64,000 nucleotides of DNA from an uncultured Porphyromonadaceae bacterium (GCA_902495245.1 CABUWI010000006.1:118761-182760); one strand, 5' to 3'; positions 43,023-52,335 are shown, counted from the stretch's first letter. The notes: generated by a model not told the origin, from the sequence alone. Numbers and translations: made by a program.

Positions 43023-43120
43023 GGGTAAGTCCTGTACGACCAGCTCCCCGAGAATCCCGCCAGGTCCTGACAGAAGCAACGGTATCGGGTCGCAGCAGGT
43101 GCGATGCAGGGAGCTTACCC
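43023..43120 (+). ncRNA. ffs: small signal recognition particle RNA (4.5S type)
   Basis: A 98-base RNA whose ends pair perfectly (GGGTAAG with CTTACCC) and whose centre holds CCAGGTCCTGACAGAAGCAA, resembling the conserved apical Ffh-binding loop (AGGTCC..GAAGCA) of 4.5S RNA. The 3' arm with GTGCGATGCAGGGAGC follows in the expected place. A T7 tract right after the helix ends transcription, and a -7 box precedes it. It binds Ffh and targets membrane proteins to SecYEG. Confidence 0.87.
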
Positions 43121-43129
43121 TTTTTTTAT

Positions 43130-43560
43130 TTTTGCCCGGCGTACGGACGCACGCCTCGTGCAATGCGGTTCAAATAACCATCCAGTGTAGGGACGCACGG
43201 CCCGTGCGTCCGCGCGCAATCCGCTTATAATCAACACATAGCAGACAGACACACGAGCCGTGCAATGCGGTTCAAATAAAGTCATACAATGCCCGTAGGG
43301 CATGGTCTTTACGTTAACCCCGTCATGGAGCGGAGCGACTTGGCGGGGTATCGGATACACCCCCTCATCGCGTTGCCCGAAGGGCATCGTCTGTCCTATT
43401 CGCGCAAAGATGCCCATATTTTGGGTAGAGTTGATTCATGAATCAACCGCTTGCCGCGACGCTTAATCGGTTGATTCGTTGGCGCGACACGGCCGCGGAA
43501 GAATCCGCGGCTCCTATTCTAATCTTCGACGGGGACATTGTACAATGCCCTGCGGGCATT
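43130..43560. repeat. intergenic repeat island B
   Basis: About 430 bases without a supported gene. Contents: GGACGCACGGCCCGTGCGTCC palindrome near 43194; a 21-bp direct repeat (43157-43177 and 43259-43279); three ATGCCC..GGGCAT palindromes (43289-43303, 43374-43386, 43544-43560); an 18-bp perfect palindrome GTTGATTCATGAATCAAC (43430-43447); and CCGCGGAAGAATCCGCGG (43493-43510). Several recur in island A. Confidence 0.8.
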
Positions 43561-43580
43561 AACGATCATTTTTCGTTCAG

Positions 43581-43617
43581 CAAAGGGGGAGCGCACGAAC
43601 CATGCGCTCCCCCTTTG
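43581..43617 (-). terminator. terminator of the lipoprotein gene
   Basis: A perfect 15-bp stem (CAAAGGGGGAGCGCA with TGCGCTCCCCCTTTG) and a 7-base loop, 31 bases past the stop at 43649. No long T tract, but the stem is very stable. Confidence 0.75.
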
Positions 43618-43648
43618 TATATCGGCATTTCTCTGTACTGACGCCCTG

Positions 43649-44269
43649 TCAGTTATACACCCGATTGAGCGTCTGGCGCACGTCGGCAAACTTGCAGGTC
43701 ATCTTCGTGCCCTTGTCAATGAACTTGATGTCGTCGATATCGTCCATCTCATGCAGCGCCGAGGTCATGGCGTCGCGCATCTGCTTGACAAACGATTTCT
43801 TGACGGCCTCCGACACGGTGCGCTGCGTGGGCACGTCGCCCGACGCCCACACATTGGCCAGCTCAAATTCAACCTCCGGGTCCATGTTGATTACGAGCGT
43901 CGAAAGGTCAAACGCCAGGTCGATGTCGTCGTCGCCGTCAGCCTCCCATGTCCCTCTCACCGTTGCCAGGCCGGCTGCCGTGGCGCTCACTGCGGTGGTG
44001 CCGATTGAGTCAATCGGTGCGTTGACAGGCATCATCACCGACAGTCGGGCCGACAGTGTCATCTCGCCGCCCGCGCGATTCGAGGCGCGCACAAAGCTGA
44101 ACACGGGGGTGAACTCGCCGTTTACGGGAATCTTCTTGTCGAAACGCACGGGTGTGCCGCTCCAGTCGCCTTCAACATTCTTGGCCAGACGGCCCGGTGT
44201 TTCGCAACCTGCAAGAGCCGCAAGCGCGGCCACGATGGCAATGAGCGAAAATCTTACGGAATTTGTCAT
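43649..44269 (-). CDS. hypothetical lipoprotein
   Basis: A 206-residue protein with a lipobox (LAALAGC, Cys22). The mature part has beta strands (GDWSGTPVRFDKK, GGEMTLSARLSVMM) and an acidic GDDDIDLAFDL stretch; the C-terminal third is helical (AVKKSFVKQMRDAMTSAL). No named family recognised. It lies downstream of the DUF1846 gene and may share its transcript. Confidence 0.75.
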   Translation of the reverse strand: MTNSVRFSLIAIVAALAALAGCETPGRLAKNVEGDWSGTPVRFDKKIPVNGEFTPVFSFVRASNRAGGEMTLSARLSVMMPVNAPIDSIGTTAVSATAAGLATVRGTWEADGDDDIDLAFDLSTLVINMDPEVEFELANVWASGDVPTQRTVSEAVKKSFVKQMRDAMTSALHEMDDIDDIKFIDKGTKMTCKFADVRQTLNRVYN

Positions 44270-44337
44270 AAAAAATTAGAATTGATCATGTCATTTACTC
44301 TGAAAAACGCCGCCGGACGATAGATGGTTCATTCGAC

Positions 44338-45804
44338 TCACTTGCGCTTGCGCACCGGGTCGCACGTCAGGCCGACACCGAGCTTCTTGAAAATCTTGTG
44401 GTCTACCTCGCCGAGCATGACGGTTGAGTGCACCTGACACCCCCTCAGCTTCGGCAGCTGCTCCAGAGCGCGGCGGCAGTTCTCGTCGCGCGTCGAAAGC
44501 ACCGAAAGGGCCACGAGCACCTCGTCGGTGTGCAGGCGCGGATTGCGGCTGCACAGATAGTCGGTCTTGGTGTGCTGAATCGGCTCTATCATCTCCTGCG
44601 GAATGAGTTTTACGCTGTGGTCAATCCCGGCAAGATACTTCGTCGCATTCAGAATCAGCGCGGCGCTGCACCCGAGCAGCGAGCCCGTCTCGGCCGTGAT
44701 TATCGAGCCGTCGGCAAGCTCGATGGCGCTCGACGGCGCGCCCGACTTTTCGGCCCGCTCTTTGGCCGCTACGGTGGTGCGGCGATAAGACGTGTCTATT
44801 TTTGCCTGCTTGAAAAGAAGCGCAATCTTGTTGACCTCGCTGTCCGAGCCGTCGGCAAGAGCCATGCGGTTGAGCGCGTCATAGTAGCGGCGGATAATCT
44901 CCTGCTTCGACGCTTCGCGGCATGCCTCGTCGTCGTCGATGCAGAAGCCGACCATGTTGACCCCCATATCCGTGGGCGACTTGTATGGGTTATCGCCGTA
45001 GATCCCCTCAAACAGCGCGTTAAGCACCGGAAAAATCTCGATGTCGCGGTTATAGTTGATTGCCGTCTTGCCGTAAGCCTCCAGATGGAACGGGTCAATC
45101 ATGTTGACATCGTTAAGGTCGGCCGTCGCCGCCTCATAGGCGATATTGACGGGGTGTTTCAGCGGCAGATTCCACACGGGGAATGTCTCGAACTTCGCAT
45201 ATCCGGCCTCGATTCCGCGCTTGTGTTCGTTGTAAAGCTGGCTGAGACACACGGCCATCTTGCCGCTGCCCGGGCCCGGAGCGGTTACGATTACCAGCGG
45301 ACGCGTGGTCTCGATATAGTCGTTGCGGCCGAAACCGTCGTCCGAATCAATAAGGCTCACGTTCGTCGGATAGCCCTCTATTGTGTAATGGAAGTAAGCC
45401 TTGATACCCATGCGCTCGAGGCGGTGGCGATAAGCGTCGGCCGACGACTGGCCGTTATAGTGGGTGATGCACACCGAGCTGACCATGAAGCCGCGCTCGA
45501 TAAACGCCTCGCGCAGCCTGAGCACATCGACATCATAAGTGATGCCCAGATCCTGGCGCACCTTGTTTTTCTCTATGTCGAGCGCTGAGATGACGATTAC
45601 GATTTCGGCGCGGTCGGCCAGCTGGCTCAGCATGCGCAGCTTGCTGTCGGGGCGAAAGCCCGGAAGCACGCGCGAAGCGTGGAAATCGTCAAAAAGCTTA
45701 CCGCCGAGTTCAAGATACAACTTATTACCGAACTGAGCGATACGTTCCTTAATGTGGTCTGACTGAATCTGACAATACTTGTCGTTGTTGAAACCGTAAA
45801 TCAT
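44338..45804 (-). CDS. DUF1846 family protein
   Basis: A 488-residue protein. I use MIYGFNNDKY at 45804, because the longer reading crosses the -7 box. DUF1846 features are clear: FDDFHASRVLPGFRPDSK, VTAPGPGSGKMAVCLSQLY (a P-loop-like GPGSGK) and RTTVAAKERAEKSG. Members are conserved cytoplasmic proteins with a kinase-like ATP-binding fold but no agreed function. Confidence 0.92.
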   Translation of the reverse strand: MIYGFNNDKYCQIQSDHIKERIAQFGNKLYLELGGKLFDDFHASRVLPGFRPDSKLRMLSQLADRAEIVIVISALDIEKNKVRQDLGITYDVDVLRLREAFIERGFMVSSVCITHYNGQSSADAYRHRLERMGIKAYFHYTIEGYPTNVSLIDSDDGFGRNDYIETTRPLVIVTAPGPGSGKMAVCLSQLYNEHKRGIEAGYAKFETFPVWNLPLKHPVNIAYEAATADLNDVNMIDPFHLEAYGKTAINYNRDIEIFPVLNALFEGIYGDNPYKSPTDMGVNMVGFCIDDDEACREASKQEIIRRYYDALNRMALADGSDSEVNKIALLFKQAKIDTSYRRTTVAAKERAEKSGAPSSAIELADGSIITAETGSLLGCSAALILNATKYLAGIDHSVKLIPQEMIEPIQHTKTDYLCSRNPRLHTDEVLVALSVLSTRDENCRRALEQLPKLRGCQVHSTVMLGEVDHKIFKKLGVGLTCDPVRKRK

Positions 45805-45828
45805 AAAGCGATGTCGAATTTGAAAGCG

Positions 45829-45836
45829 CAAAGTTA
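45829..45836 (-). promoter_or_regulatory. -7 box of the DUF1846 gene
   Basis: TAACTTTG on the minus strand followed by CGCTTT, 24 bases before the start. It is back to back with the PFOR promoter. Confidence 0.7.
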
Positions 45837-45845
45837 CCAAAAAAA

Positions 45846-45877
45846 TTTGTGAAACTCTCATTTTTCCCCTAAATTTG
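45846..45877 (+). promoter_or_regulatory. promoter of the PFOR gene
   Basis: TTTG at 45846-45849, 20 bases, TAAATTTG at 45870-45877: an exact consensus. The leader to the ATG at 45994 is about 110 bases and could carry regulation; no known riboswitch was recognised. Confidence 0.8.
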
Positions 45878-45993
45878 CATAGGGAACGGTTTCATACACA
45901 CATCATCAGCTCATACCTCGCCGCGCAATGAACCCGGCGGGGGCGGCGTGTGTTAGAGAGTAAATGTATTACTCTATTTTTTGACACACAGAT

Positions 45994-48900
45994 ATGCCTG
46001 ACGTTTCAACCGCCCGCCACCGGGCAATCGTCGACGGCTGCACCGCCGCAACCTATATCGCATACGCCCTCTCGGACGTTGCAACCGTCTACCCCATCAC
46101 TCCCGTCGCCGCGATGGGCGACGTTGCCGCGAAGTGGGCGCTCGAGGGACGACGCAACGTGTTCGGCAACACGATGAAGGTCATGGAGATGGAAAGCGAG
46201 CTGGGCGCCGCCGGAGCCACCCACGGCGCGCTGTCGGCCGGAGTGCCCGCCACGACTTTCACCTCCTCGCAGGGCCTGATGCTGATGATTCCGAACATGT
46301 TCAAGATTGCGGGCGAACTGCTGCCGAGCGTGTTCCACATCGGCTGCCGCTCCGTGGCCACTCACGCCCTGAGCATCTTCGGCGACCACTCCGACGCCAT
46401 GGCCGTCCGCTCAACGGGCTTCAGCATGCTCGTCAGCAACACCGTGCAAGAAACGGCCGATCTGGCCCTCGTGGCCCATCTCGCCGCTTTCGAGGGCTCG
46501 CTGCCGGTGCTCCACATGTTTGACGGTTGGCACACGGGCAACGAAATGTCGTCAATCGAACTCCCGGGCTACGACGAGATTGCCTCGCTCACGCCAATGG
46601 ACGCCGTCGCCGAATTCAGGCGCCGCGGCATGAATCCCGACACCCCCGACATTCGCGGCACGGCCCAGAATCCCGACGTGTACTTCCAGAGCCGCGAGGC
46701 CAACAATCCATATTACAACCGATTCCCGGACATCGTCGAAAAATACATGGACAAAGTCGCCGCTCTGACCGGGCGCCGCTACAATCTGTTTGACTATGTC
46801 GGCGACCCCGAGGCCGACAAGGTGCTCGTTGCCATGGGTTCGAGCTGCGAAGTCATTGCCGAGACCGTCGAATATCTCAACCGAACGGCCGGCACACACC
46901 TGGGCTTAATCAAGGTGCGCCTGTTCCGCCCCTGGCGGGCCGACAGACTGCTGGCCGCTCTGCCGCCGACGGTGAAGGCCGTCGCCGTGCTTGACCGCAC
47001 CAAAGAGTGCGGCGCGCAGGGAGAACCGCTGTTCACCAACGTCTGCACCTCAGTTTTCAACGGCGGTCGCCCCGTCAAGGCCGTCGGCGTCCGCTACGGT
47101 CTCAGCTCTAAAGATTTTTCTCCGGCAATGGTCAAGGCTGTTGTCGACGCTTTAGACTCCGCCCGTCCCGGCGAGCAGTTCACCGTGGGCATCAATGACG
47201 ATGTAACGCACCTGTCGCTCCCCGTCGGGGCGGAATTGCCCACCGCACCCGCAAGCCAACAGCGCTTCCAATTCTATGGGCTGGCCTCTGACGGCACAGT
47301 CGGGGCCACACGCCAGGCCGCACAGATTCTCAACACTCTCGGCGGCTATGACGTGCAGGCCTATTTCGAATACTCGGCAAAGAAGTCCGGCGGCTACACC
47401 GTCAGCTCGCTGCGCGTCGACTCGCAGCCCATACGCTCGGAATATGAAATCAAAAGCGCCGACTATGTCGGCGTGCATCAGGAGCGCTACATCTACATGT
47501 TCGACATCGCTCCCACGCTCCACGCCGGCAGCAGACTCGTAGTCAACACGGCAAAAAGCCCCGCCGAACTCGCGGCCGTCATGCCCGATGACCTCAAACG
47601 GACAATCAGAGATAAAGGCGTGGAGGTCTACACGGTCAATGCCGCCGCAATCGCCGCCAGATGCTCGCTCGGAGTGCGAATCAACACCATCATGGAGACG
47701 GTTTTTCTGAAACTGACCGACATGGTTGACTACAACCGCAGCCTCGAAACGCTGAAAGAGCTCGTGAGCAAGCAATATATCCACGAAGGCGCCGATGTGG
47801 TCAAGAATAACTGCGATGCCATTGACCTTGCCGAAGCCTCGATTGTGCGCATCAGCGTGCCCGACGTGAAGTTCACCGACCCGCGCACGCCGGCCGGAGC
47901 GATGCCCCCCTTTGTCAGCGAACTGGCCATGCCCTGCCTCCACCGTCAGGGCGACGCTATCCCCGTCAGCAAGCTGGCGCCCGACGGCTTCTACCCGTTG
48001 GGAGAGACGGCATGGGAAAAACGGCGCATCGCCCTTCAGATTCCCGCCTGGACGTCGTCTAAGTGCGTGCAGTGCGCCATGTGCTCGCTCGTCTGCCCAC
48101 ATGCGGCCATACGTCCCGTCCTGCTGACCGACGCCGAGAGCGCGGCCGCCGGGTTTGACACCGTTGCCGCTCACGGGGTCAGCGGCATGAACTGGCGCAT
48201 ACAGGTCTACCCCGAAGACTGCACCGGCTGCGGCAGTTGCGCGACCATCTGTCCGGGCCATGCGCTTGAAATGCTCGCACCCGCGCCGCAGATGTCGGCC
48301 CAACAGGCCAACCTGCGGTTCACTCAGACCCGCGTCAGCCCCAAACCCGACGCGTTGCCCCGGTTCAGCCTGCGCGGCTCGCAGCTTCAGCAGCCTCTGC
48401 TGCAGTTCAGCGGCTGTTGCGCCGGCTGCGGCGAAACGCCCTACGTCAAACTGCTGACCCAGCTTTTCGGCGAGCGCATGATTATTGCAAACGCAACCGG
48501 CTGCTCGTCCATCTGGGGCGCCGATTTCCCCTCGATGGCCTACTGCGCACGCACCTCTGACGGGCGCGGTCCGGCCTGGGGCAACTCGCTCTTTGAAGAC
48601 AACGCCGAATACGGCCTCGGCATAGCCCTGGGCGTGGCCCGACGCCGCGAGGCCACGGCGCGACGGCTTCAGGCGCTTGCCGCAGCCCCCGACACCTCCG
48701 CTCCCCTCGCCGCTGCCATAAAGAAATATCTTGCCGACCCGAGCGACATTGCCGCCGCCGAGCAACTGCGCCCCATGCTGCCGACCGACTTCGACGCCGA
48801 CATGCTGGTCAAACCCTCGGTATGGGCCATCGGCGGCGACGGCTGGGCCTACGACATCGGCTTTGCCGGACTCGACCACGTCATCTCGCTCAACGTCGAC

Positions 48901-49452
48901 ATCAATCTGCTGGTCATGGACACGGAGTGCTATTCCAACACCGGCGGTCAGATGTCAAAAGCCACCCCGCTCGGCGCCGTAGCCAAATATGCGCCCGACG
49001 GCAAACGCACGGTCAAGAAAGACATCGGCCGAATGGCCATGACCTACGGCCACGCCTATGTGGCCTACATCTCGCTGGCGGCAAACCCGATGCAGGCTAT
49101 TAAGGTGATGCAGGAGGCCGAGGCCTACCCCGGTCCGTCGCTGATAATCGCCTACAGTCCGTGCATCAACCACGGCATTCGCGCAGGCATGAGCCACGCC
49201 GCAACCGAGATGCGCGAGGCCGTCAAGTCGGGCTATTGGCCTCTGTGGCACTACAACCCGCAGTCAGCCCGGCCGCTCACCGTCGACTCGCCGGCCGCCG
49301 ACGGCTCGCTCTTCACCTATCTCGACGGCGAAGACCGCTATGCCGACCTTGAGCGCCGCGACCCCGCCGCTGCCGCCTCTCTGCGTCCCGAACTTAACAA
49401 ACGACTCGAAACCGTCTACACAATTCTCAAAAACGACCAACAACAGCTATGA
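45994..49452 (+). CDS. nifJ: pyruvate:ferredoxin oxidoreductase
   Basis: A 1152-residue single-chain PFOR, which splits pyruvate to acetyl-CoA, CO2 and reduced ferredoxin. Domain order: pyrimidine-binding domain I (YPITPVAAMGDVAAKWA), domain II, gamma-like domain III, the two [4Fe-4S] sites (CVQCAMCSLVCP about residue 690, CTGCGSCATICP about 742), a proximal-cluster CCAGCGET, and the TPP site (GGDGWAYDIGF about 947, with NTGGQMSKATP). Length fits the family. Its stop overlaps a protease start. Confidence 0.97.
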   Translation: MPDVSTARHRAIVDGCTAATYIAYALSDVATVYPITPVAAMGDVAAKWALEGRRNVFGNTMKVMEMESELGAAGATHGALSAGVPATTFTSSQGLMLMIPNMFKIAGELLPSVFHIGCRSVATHALSIFGDHSDAMAVRSTGFSMLVSNTVQETADLALVAHLAAFEGSLPVLHMFDGWHTGNEMSSIELPGYDEIASLTPMDAVAEFRRRGMNPDTPDIRGTAQNPDVYFQSREANNPYYNRFPDIVEKYMDKVAALTGRRYNLFDYVGDPEADKVLVAMGSSCEVIAETVEYLNRTAGTHLGLIKVRLFRPWRADRLLAALPPTVKAVAVLDRTKECGAQGEPLFTNVCTSVFNGGRPVKAVGVRYGLSSKDFSPAMVKAVVDALDSARPGEQFTVGINDDVTHLSLPVGAELPTAPASQQRFQFYGLASDGTVGATRQAAQILNTLGGYDVQAYFEYSAKKSGGYTVSSLRVDSQPIRSEYEIKSADYVGVHQERYIYMFDIAPTLHAGSRLVVNTAKSPAELAAVMPDDLKRTIRDKGVEVYTVNAAAIAARCSLGVRINTIMETVFLKLTDMVDYNRSLETLKELVSKQYIHEGADVVKNNCDAIDLAEASIVRISVPDVKFTDPRTPAGAMPPFVSELAMPCLHRQGDAIPVSKLAPDGFYPLGETAWEKRRIALQIPAWTSSKCVQCAMCSLVCPHAAIRPVLLTDAESAAAGFDTVAAHGVSGMNWRIQVYPEDCTGCGSCATICPGHALEMLAPAPQMSAQQANLRFTQTRVSPKPDALPRFSLRGSQLQQPLLQFSGCCAGCGETPYVKLLTQLFGERMIIANATGCSSIWGADFPSMAYCARTSDGRGPAWGNSLFEDNAEYGLGIALGVARRREATARRLQALAAAPDTSAPLAAAIKKYLADPSDIAAAEQLRPMLPTDFDADMLVKPSVWAIGGDGWAYDIGFAGLDHVISLNVDINLLVMDTECYSNTGGQMSKATPLGAVAKYAPDGKRTVKKDIGRMAMTYGHAYVAYISLAANPMQAIKVMQEAEAYPGPSLIIAYSPCINHGIRAGMSHAATEMREAVKSGYWPLWHYNPQSARPLTVDSPAADGSLFTYLDGEDRYADLERRDPAAAASLRPELNKRLETVYTILKNDQQQL

Positions 49453-51716
49453 AGAAACGCTACACCCTCATTCTCCTCGCGGCCGCTGCCGCCGCGACAT
49501 CGGCTTCGGCCGCTCACCTCACTCCCGAGCAGGCGCTTGACCGACTCACCCACAGTCCGGCCGACATGCGCCGCGCTCCGGGCCGAACAACCGAAATGCG
49601 ACTGATTGACCGCCTGCCCGAGCTCTACATCTTCTCGTCCGGACGGGGCTTCATGGTGCTTCCGGCCGACGATGCCGCCCCGGCTCTGCTGGGCTACACC
49701 GACACGGGCCTCTATGACGCCGCGAACCCGACCCTGAGGTGGTGGCTCGACAGCTATGCGCGCCAGATTGAACATGCAGCCGCAATCAACATCGAGCCGC
49801 GCCCCATAATGCGCCGCAGCCGCCCGGCAATCGCCCCCATGCTGCAGACCCGCTGGAACCAGGACGGCCCCTATAATGACCTGACGCCTGAAATCGACGG
49901 CAAACACGCGCCCACCGGCTGCGTGGCCACGGCAATGGCTCAGGCCATGAAGTTTCACGCCTGGCCCGAAAAAGGCACGGGCTCACACTCCTATAGCTGG
50001 CAGGGAAAGACCCTCAGCTTCGACTACGGCGCCACCACGTTCCGATGGGACGAGATGACCGACACTTACGGTGCCTCCTCGACCGACGCCGAGCGCGCGG
50101 CAGTGGCCACGCTGATGTATGCCGCGGGCGTGAGCGTCGACATGAACTATACTGCCTCCGAGAGCGGCGCCGCAAGCCGCGCCATGGGAACGGCGTTTCT
50201 CGACTATTTCAACTACGACTGCGGGCTGCAGATGCCCGAGCGCGACTACTACGGCCTCGCCGAGTGGGAAGATATGGTCTACGACGAGCTTGCCGCAGGA
50301 CGTCCCGTGCTCTACGGCGGCACGGGCTCGGCCGGCGGCCACCAGTTTGTCTGCGACGGCTATACGGCCGACGGCTACTTCCACTTCAACTGGGGCTGGG
50401 GCGGCATGAGCGACGGCAACTTCCTGCTGACGGCGCTCGACCCGCCGAGTCTCGGCATCGGAGGCGGTGCGGGCGGCTTCAACTATAATCAGGTCATCGT
50501 TACCGGCCTGCAGCGACCCGTCGAAGGCTCAGAGACGGCGTGGCTGATGTATTGCTCGGGCTTCAGCGCCGCGACCGCGCAGACAACCAAGGGCACGGCA
50601 ATCGAGTTCGGCGACGGCTTCTATAACTACAGCTTCGCCACCACCCCCGCCGGAACTAAAATCGGCCTCATCATCACTCCCGCCGCCGGCGGCGAGCCGA
50701 CCTATGTCGAGGCCTTGAGCGCCGAAATCAAACCCGGCTACGGCACACGCGCCTTTAGCGCCGCCATTCCGCAGTCGCTGGCCGACGGCACTTACACCGT
50801 ATCTCCCGGCTATCAGATTCCGGGCAAGGAGTGGACGCCGATGCGCGCCCCCCTGAGTCAGACCGGCGAACTGACCGCCGCCGTGAGCGGCAATAACGTA
50901 ACACTTGCTGCCGCCGAAGCTCCCGAGCTCACCGTTGAAAACGCCGTCATGGCCACTCCGCTCTACTGGGGCTCGCAGTTCAGACTGACATTTGACGCCG
51001 TCAACAACGGCGCGAAAGAATATTACGGCGGCCTGATTCCCGCTCTGCTCGCCGAGACCGACGGCAATCTCAGCCTCGTGGCAACGGCTACGCCCTACCC
51101 CGTCGACATTGAAAGCGGCGGCAGCAGTTCAATCACCTACACCGGCACATTCGCCTCGCAAACCGGCATCGCACCGGCCGCCGGCACTTATCTGCTCGCT
51201 CTCCTTTCGAGCGACGGCCGGCTGATGAGCACGCCTGTCGAAGTAACGCTCAACGCCGCGCCGGCGGCCACTTCCGTAGCGGTGCGCTCGCTCACTCTGC
51301 GCGACGACTCCGCGCTCGAGCCCTCGGGCGAAGCGCGATTTGACCTCTCGGCCGAATGCACCGAAGGCTATTTTGCCGGCACGCTCACCGTGGCCATATT
51401 CGCCTCCACCGGCGGCTCCTCGAAAACCGCAGCAACGTCGCCCGAATTCTTCCTTGAAGCCGGCGACAGCGCCACCGAGCAGGTCAACGTGAGCCTCGAC
51501 GGCCTGGGCGCGGGCAACTACATGGCGGCCGTCTTCGGCAACGGCAAACAGCTGACCGACCCCGTCTACTTCACCATCTCCGCCACTCCGCTCGGACTGA
51601 CCGAGATTGACGCTGATACTCACGCCGACAATGTCTACGACCTCAGCGGGCGCCGCGTCAACCCCGCCGGCCTTCACGGCATCTTCATTGCCAACGGCCG
51701 CAAGGTGCGCCTCTGA
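49449..51716 (+). CDS. secreted C10 cysteine protease with C-terminal beta domains
   Basis: A 755-residue protein with signal peptide (cleavage near ASAAHL), prodomain (about 20-130), and a C10 catalytic domain with Cys158 (TGCVATAMAQAM) and His298 (GGHQFVCDGY), then FHFNWGWGG. About 360 further residues of Ig-like beta domains follow, and a T9SS-type tail (YDLSGRRVNPAG, then IANGRKVRL). It is a paralogue of the protease at 8909-10588 but longer. Its start lies in the PFOR stop (ATGA), an unexpected coupling of a surface protease to a central metabolic enzyme. Confidence 0.9.
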   Translation: MKKRYTLILLAAAAAATSASAAHLTPEQALDRLTHSPADMRRAPGRTTEMRLIDRLPELYIFSSGRGFMVLPADDAAPALLGYTDTGLYDAANPTLRWWLDSYARQIEHAAAINIEPRPIMRRSRPAIAPMLQTRWNQDGPYNDLTPEIDGKHAPTGCVATAMAQAMKFHAWPEKGTGSHSYSWQGKTLSFDYGATTFRWDEMTDTYGASSTDAERAAVATLMYAAGVSVDMNYTASESGAASRAMGTAFLDYFNYDCGLQMPERDYYGLAEWEDMVYDELAAGRPVLYGGTGSAGGHQFVCDGYTADGYFHFNWGWGGMSDGNFLLTALDPPSLGIGGGAGGFNYNQVIVTGLQRPVEGSETAWLMYCSGFSAATAQTTKGTAIEFGDGFYNYSFATTPAGTKIGLIITPAAGGEPTYVEALSAEIKPGYGTRAFSAAIPQSLADGTYTVSPGYQIPGKEWTPMRAPLSQTGELTAAVSGNNVTLAAAEAPELTVENAVMATPLYWGSQFRLTFDAVNNGAKEYYGGLIPALLAETDGNLSLVATATPYPVDIESGGSSSITYTGTFASQTGIAPAAGTYLLALLSSDGRLMSTPVEVTLNAAPAATSVAVRSLTLRDDSALEPSGEARFDLSAECTEGYFAGTLTVAIFASTGGSSKTAATSPEFFLEAGDSATEQVNVSLDGLGAGNYMAAVFGNGKQLTDPVYFTISATPLGLTEIDADTHADNVYDLSGRRVNPAGLHGIFIANGRKVRL

Positions 51717-51739
51717 GCACCTGATTACCCCACCACGAC

Positions 51740-51774
51740 AAAGGCGCCGGCTTCACTTGAAGTCGGCGCCTTTT
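51740..51774 (+). terminator. terminator after the C10 protease
   Basis: The stem AAAGGCGCCG-CTTCA pairs with TGAAG-CGGCGCCTTT (one internal G/T mismatch) and runs into TTTT. It ends 6 bases before the tRNA-Glu gene of the opposite strand and may terminate both. Confidence 0.88.
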
Positions 51775-51779
51775 GCGGG

Positions 51780-51851
51780 TAGCCCATAGCAGAATCGAAC
51801 TGCTCTTTCAAGAATGAAAATCTTGCGTCCTAACCGATAGACGAATGGGCC
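51780..51851 (-). tRNA. tRNA-Glu (anticodon TTC), downstream copy
   Basis: A 72-base cloverleaf on the minus strand: acceptor GGCCCAT with ATGGGCT, anticodon stem CAAGA/TCTTG around TTTTCAT (anticodon TTC), T arm GCAGTTCGATTCTGC, discriminator A. CCA is not encoded. It is identical to the copy at 52175-52246. Confidence 0.95.
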
Positions 51852-51872
51852 GGAAAAACAGCTGCTGTTATA

Positions 51873-52130
51873 TTAAGCAGCCAAAGAGTTTACGTGCTTC
51901 TGAAGCGCGCTCTTGAGGTTTGCAGCCTTGTTCTTGGAGATGGTGTTCTTGCGAGCCAGCTTGTCGAGCAGGGCGGCCAGTGCGTTGAGGGCGGTCTGAG
52001 CTTCAGCCTTATCGGTCATTTTGCGAATGCGGCGCACGGCTGTACGAGCGGTCTTCTCGTAGTAGCGGTTGCGCAGACGGCGGCTCTCGGTCTGGCGGAT
52101 TCTCTTGAGTGATGACTTGTGGTTTGCCAT
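51873..52130 (-). CDS. rpsT: 30S ribosomal protein S20
   Basis: An 85-residue, Lys/Arg-rich, all-helical protein of the small subunit that binds 16S rRNA. MANHKSSLKRIRQTESRRLR is the typical start and KNTISKNKAANLKSALQKH the typical end. It is enclosed by two tRNA-Glu genes on the same strand and probably cotranscribed with them. Confidence 0.95.
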   Translation of the reverse strand: MANHKSSLKRIRQTESRRLRNRYYEKTARTAVRRIRKMTDKAEAQTALNALAALLDKLARKNTISKNKAANLKSALQKHVNSLAA

Positions 52131-52174
52131 TTCAAATAAGTTGTGTCGTTTTGTTCGTTCTTTAATAAATTTAG

Positions 52175-52246
52175 TAGCCCATAGCAGAATCGAACTGCTC
52201 TTTCAAGAATGAAAATCTTGCGTCCTAACCGATAGACGAATGGGCC
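52175..52246 (-). tRNA. tRNA-Glu (anticodon TTC), upstream copy
   Basis: Identical in sequence to the copy at 51780-51851. It is the first transcribed unit after the promoter at 52268-52299, so the order on the transcript is tRNA-Glu, rpsT, tRNA-Glu. Confidence 0.95.
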
Positions 52247-52267
52247 GGGAGTGCCTTAAAGCGAGTG

Positions 52268-52299
52268 CAAATATACGACAGTTTTTTGAACTGTGCAAA
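52268..52299 (-). promoter_or_regulatory. promoter of tRNA-Glu/rpsT unit
   Basis: On the minus strand TTTG (52296-52299) and TATATTTG (52268-52275) are exactly 20 bases apart. It overlaps the recO promoter on the other strand. Confidence 0.85.
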
Positions 52300-52315
52300 T
52301 TTTCTTGTAATTTTG
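52285..52315 (+). promoter_or_regulatory. promoter of recO
   Basis: TTTG at 52285-52288 and TAATTTTG at 52308-52315, spaced by 19 bases. The -33 box lies between the two boxes of the divergent tRNA promoter, so the two polymerases cannot bind together. Confidence 0.7.
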
Positions 52316-52335
52316 CCGAAAAAAGTGCAAAATCC

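Noticed and set aside
43438..43641. 67-codon open frame in repeat island B
   Set aside because: It consists of the palindromic repeats themselves, with no promoter and no recognisable protein.
47152..48879. 575-codon open frame antisense to PFOR
   Set aside because: The PFOR motifs are intact on the plus strand; the antisense product is low-complexity Gly/Ala/Val/Arg text typical of shadow frames.
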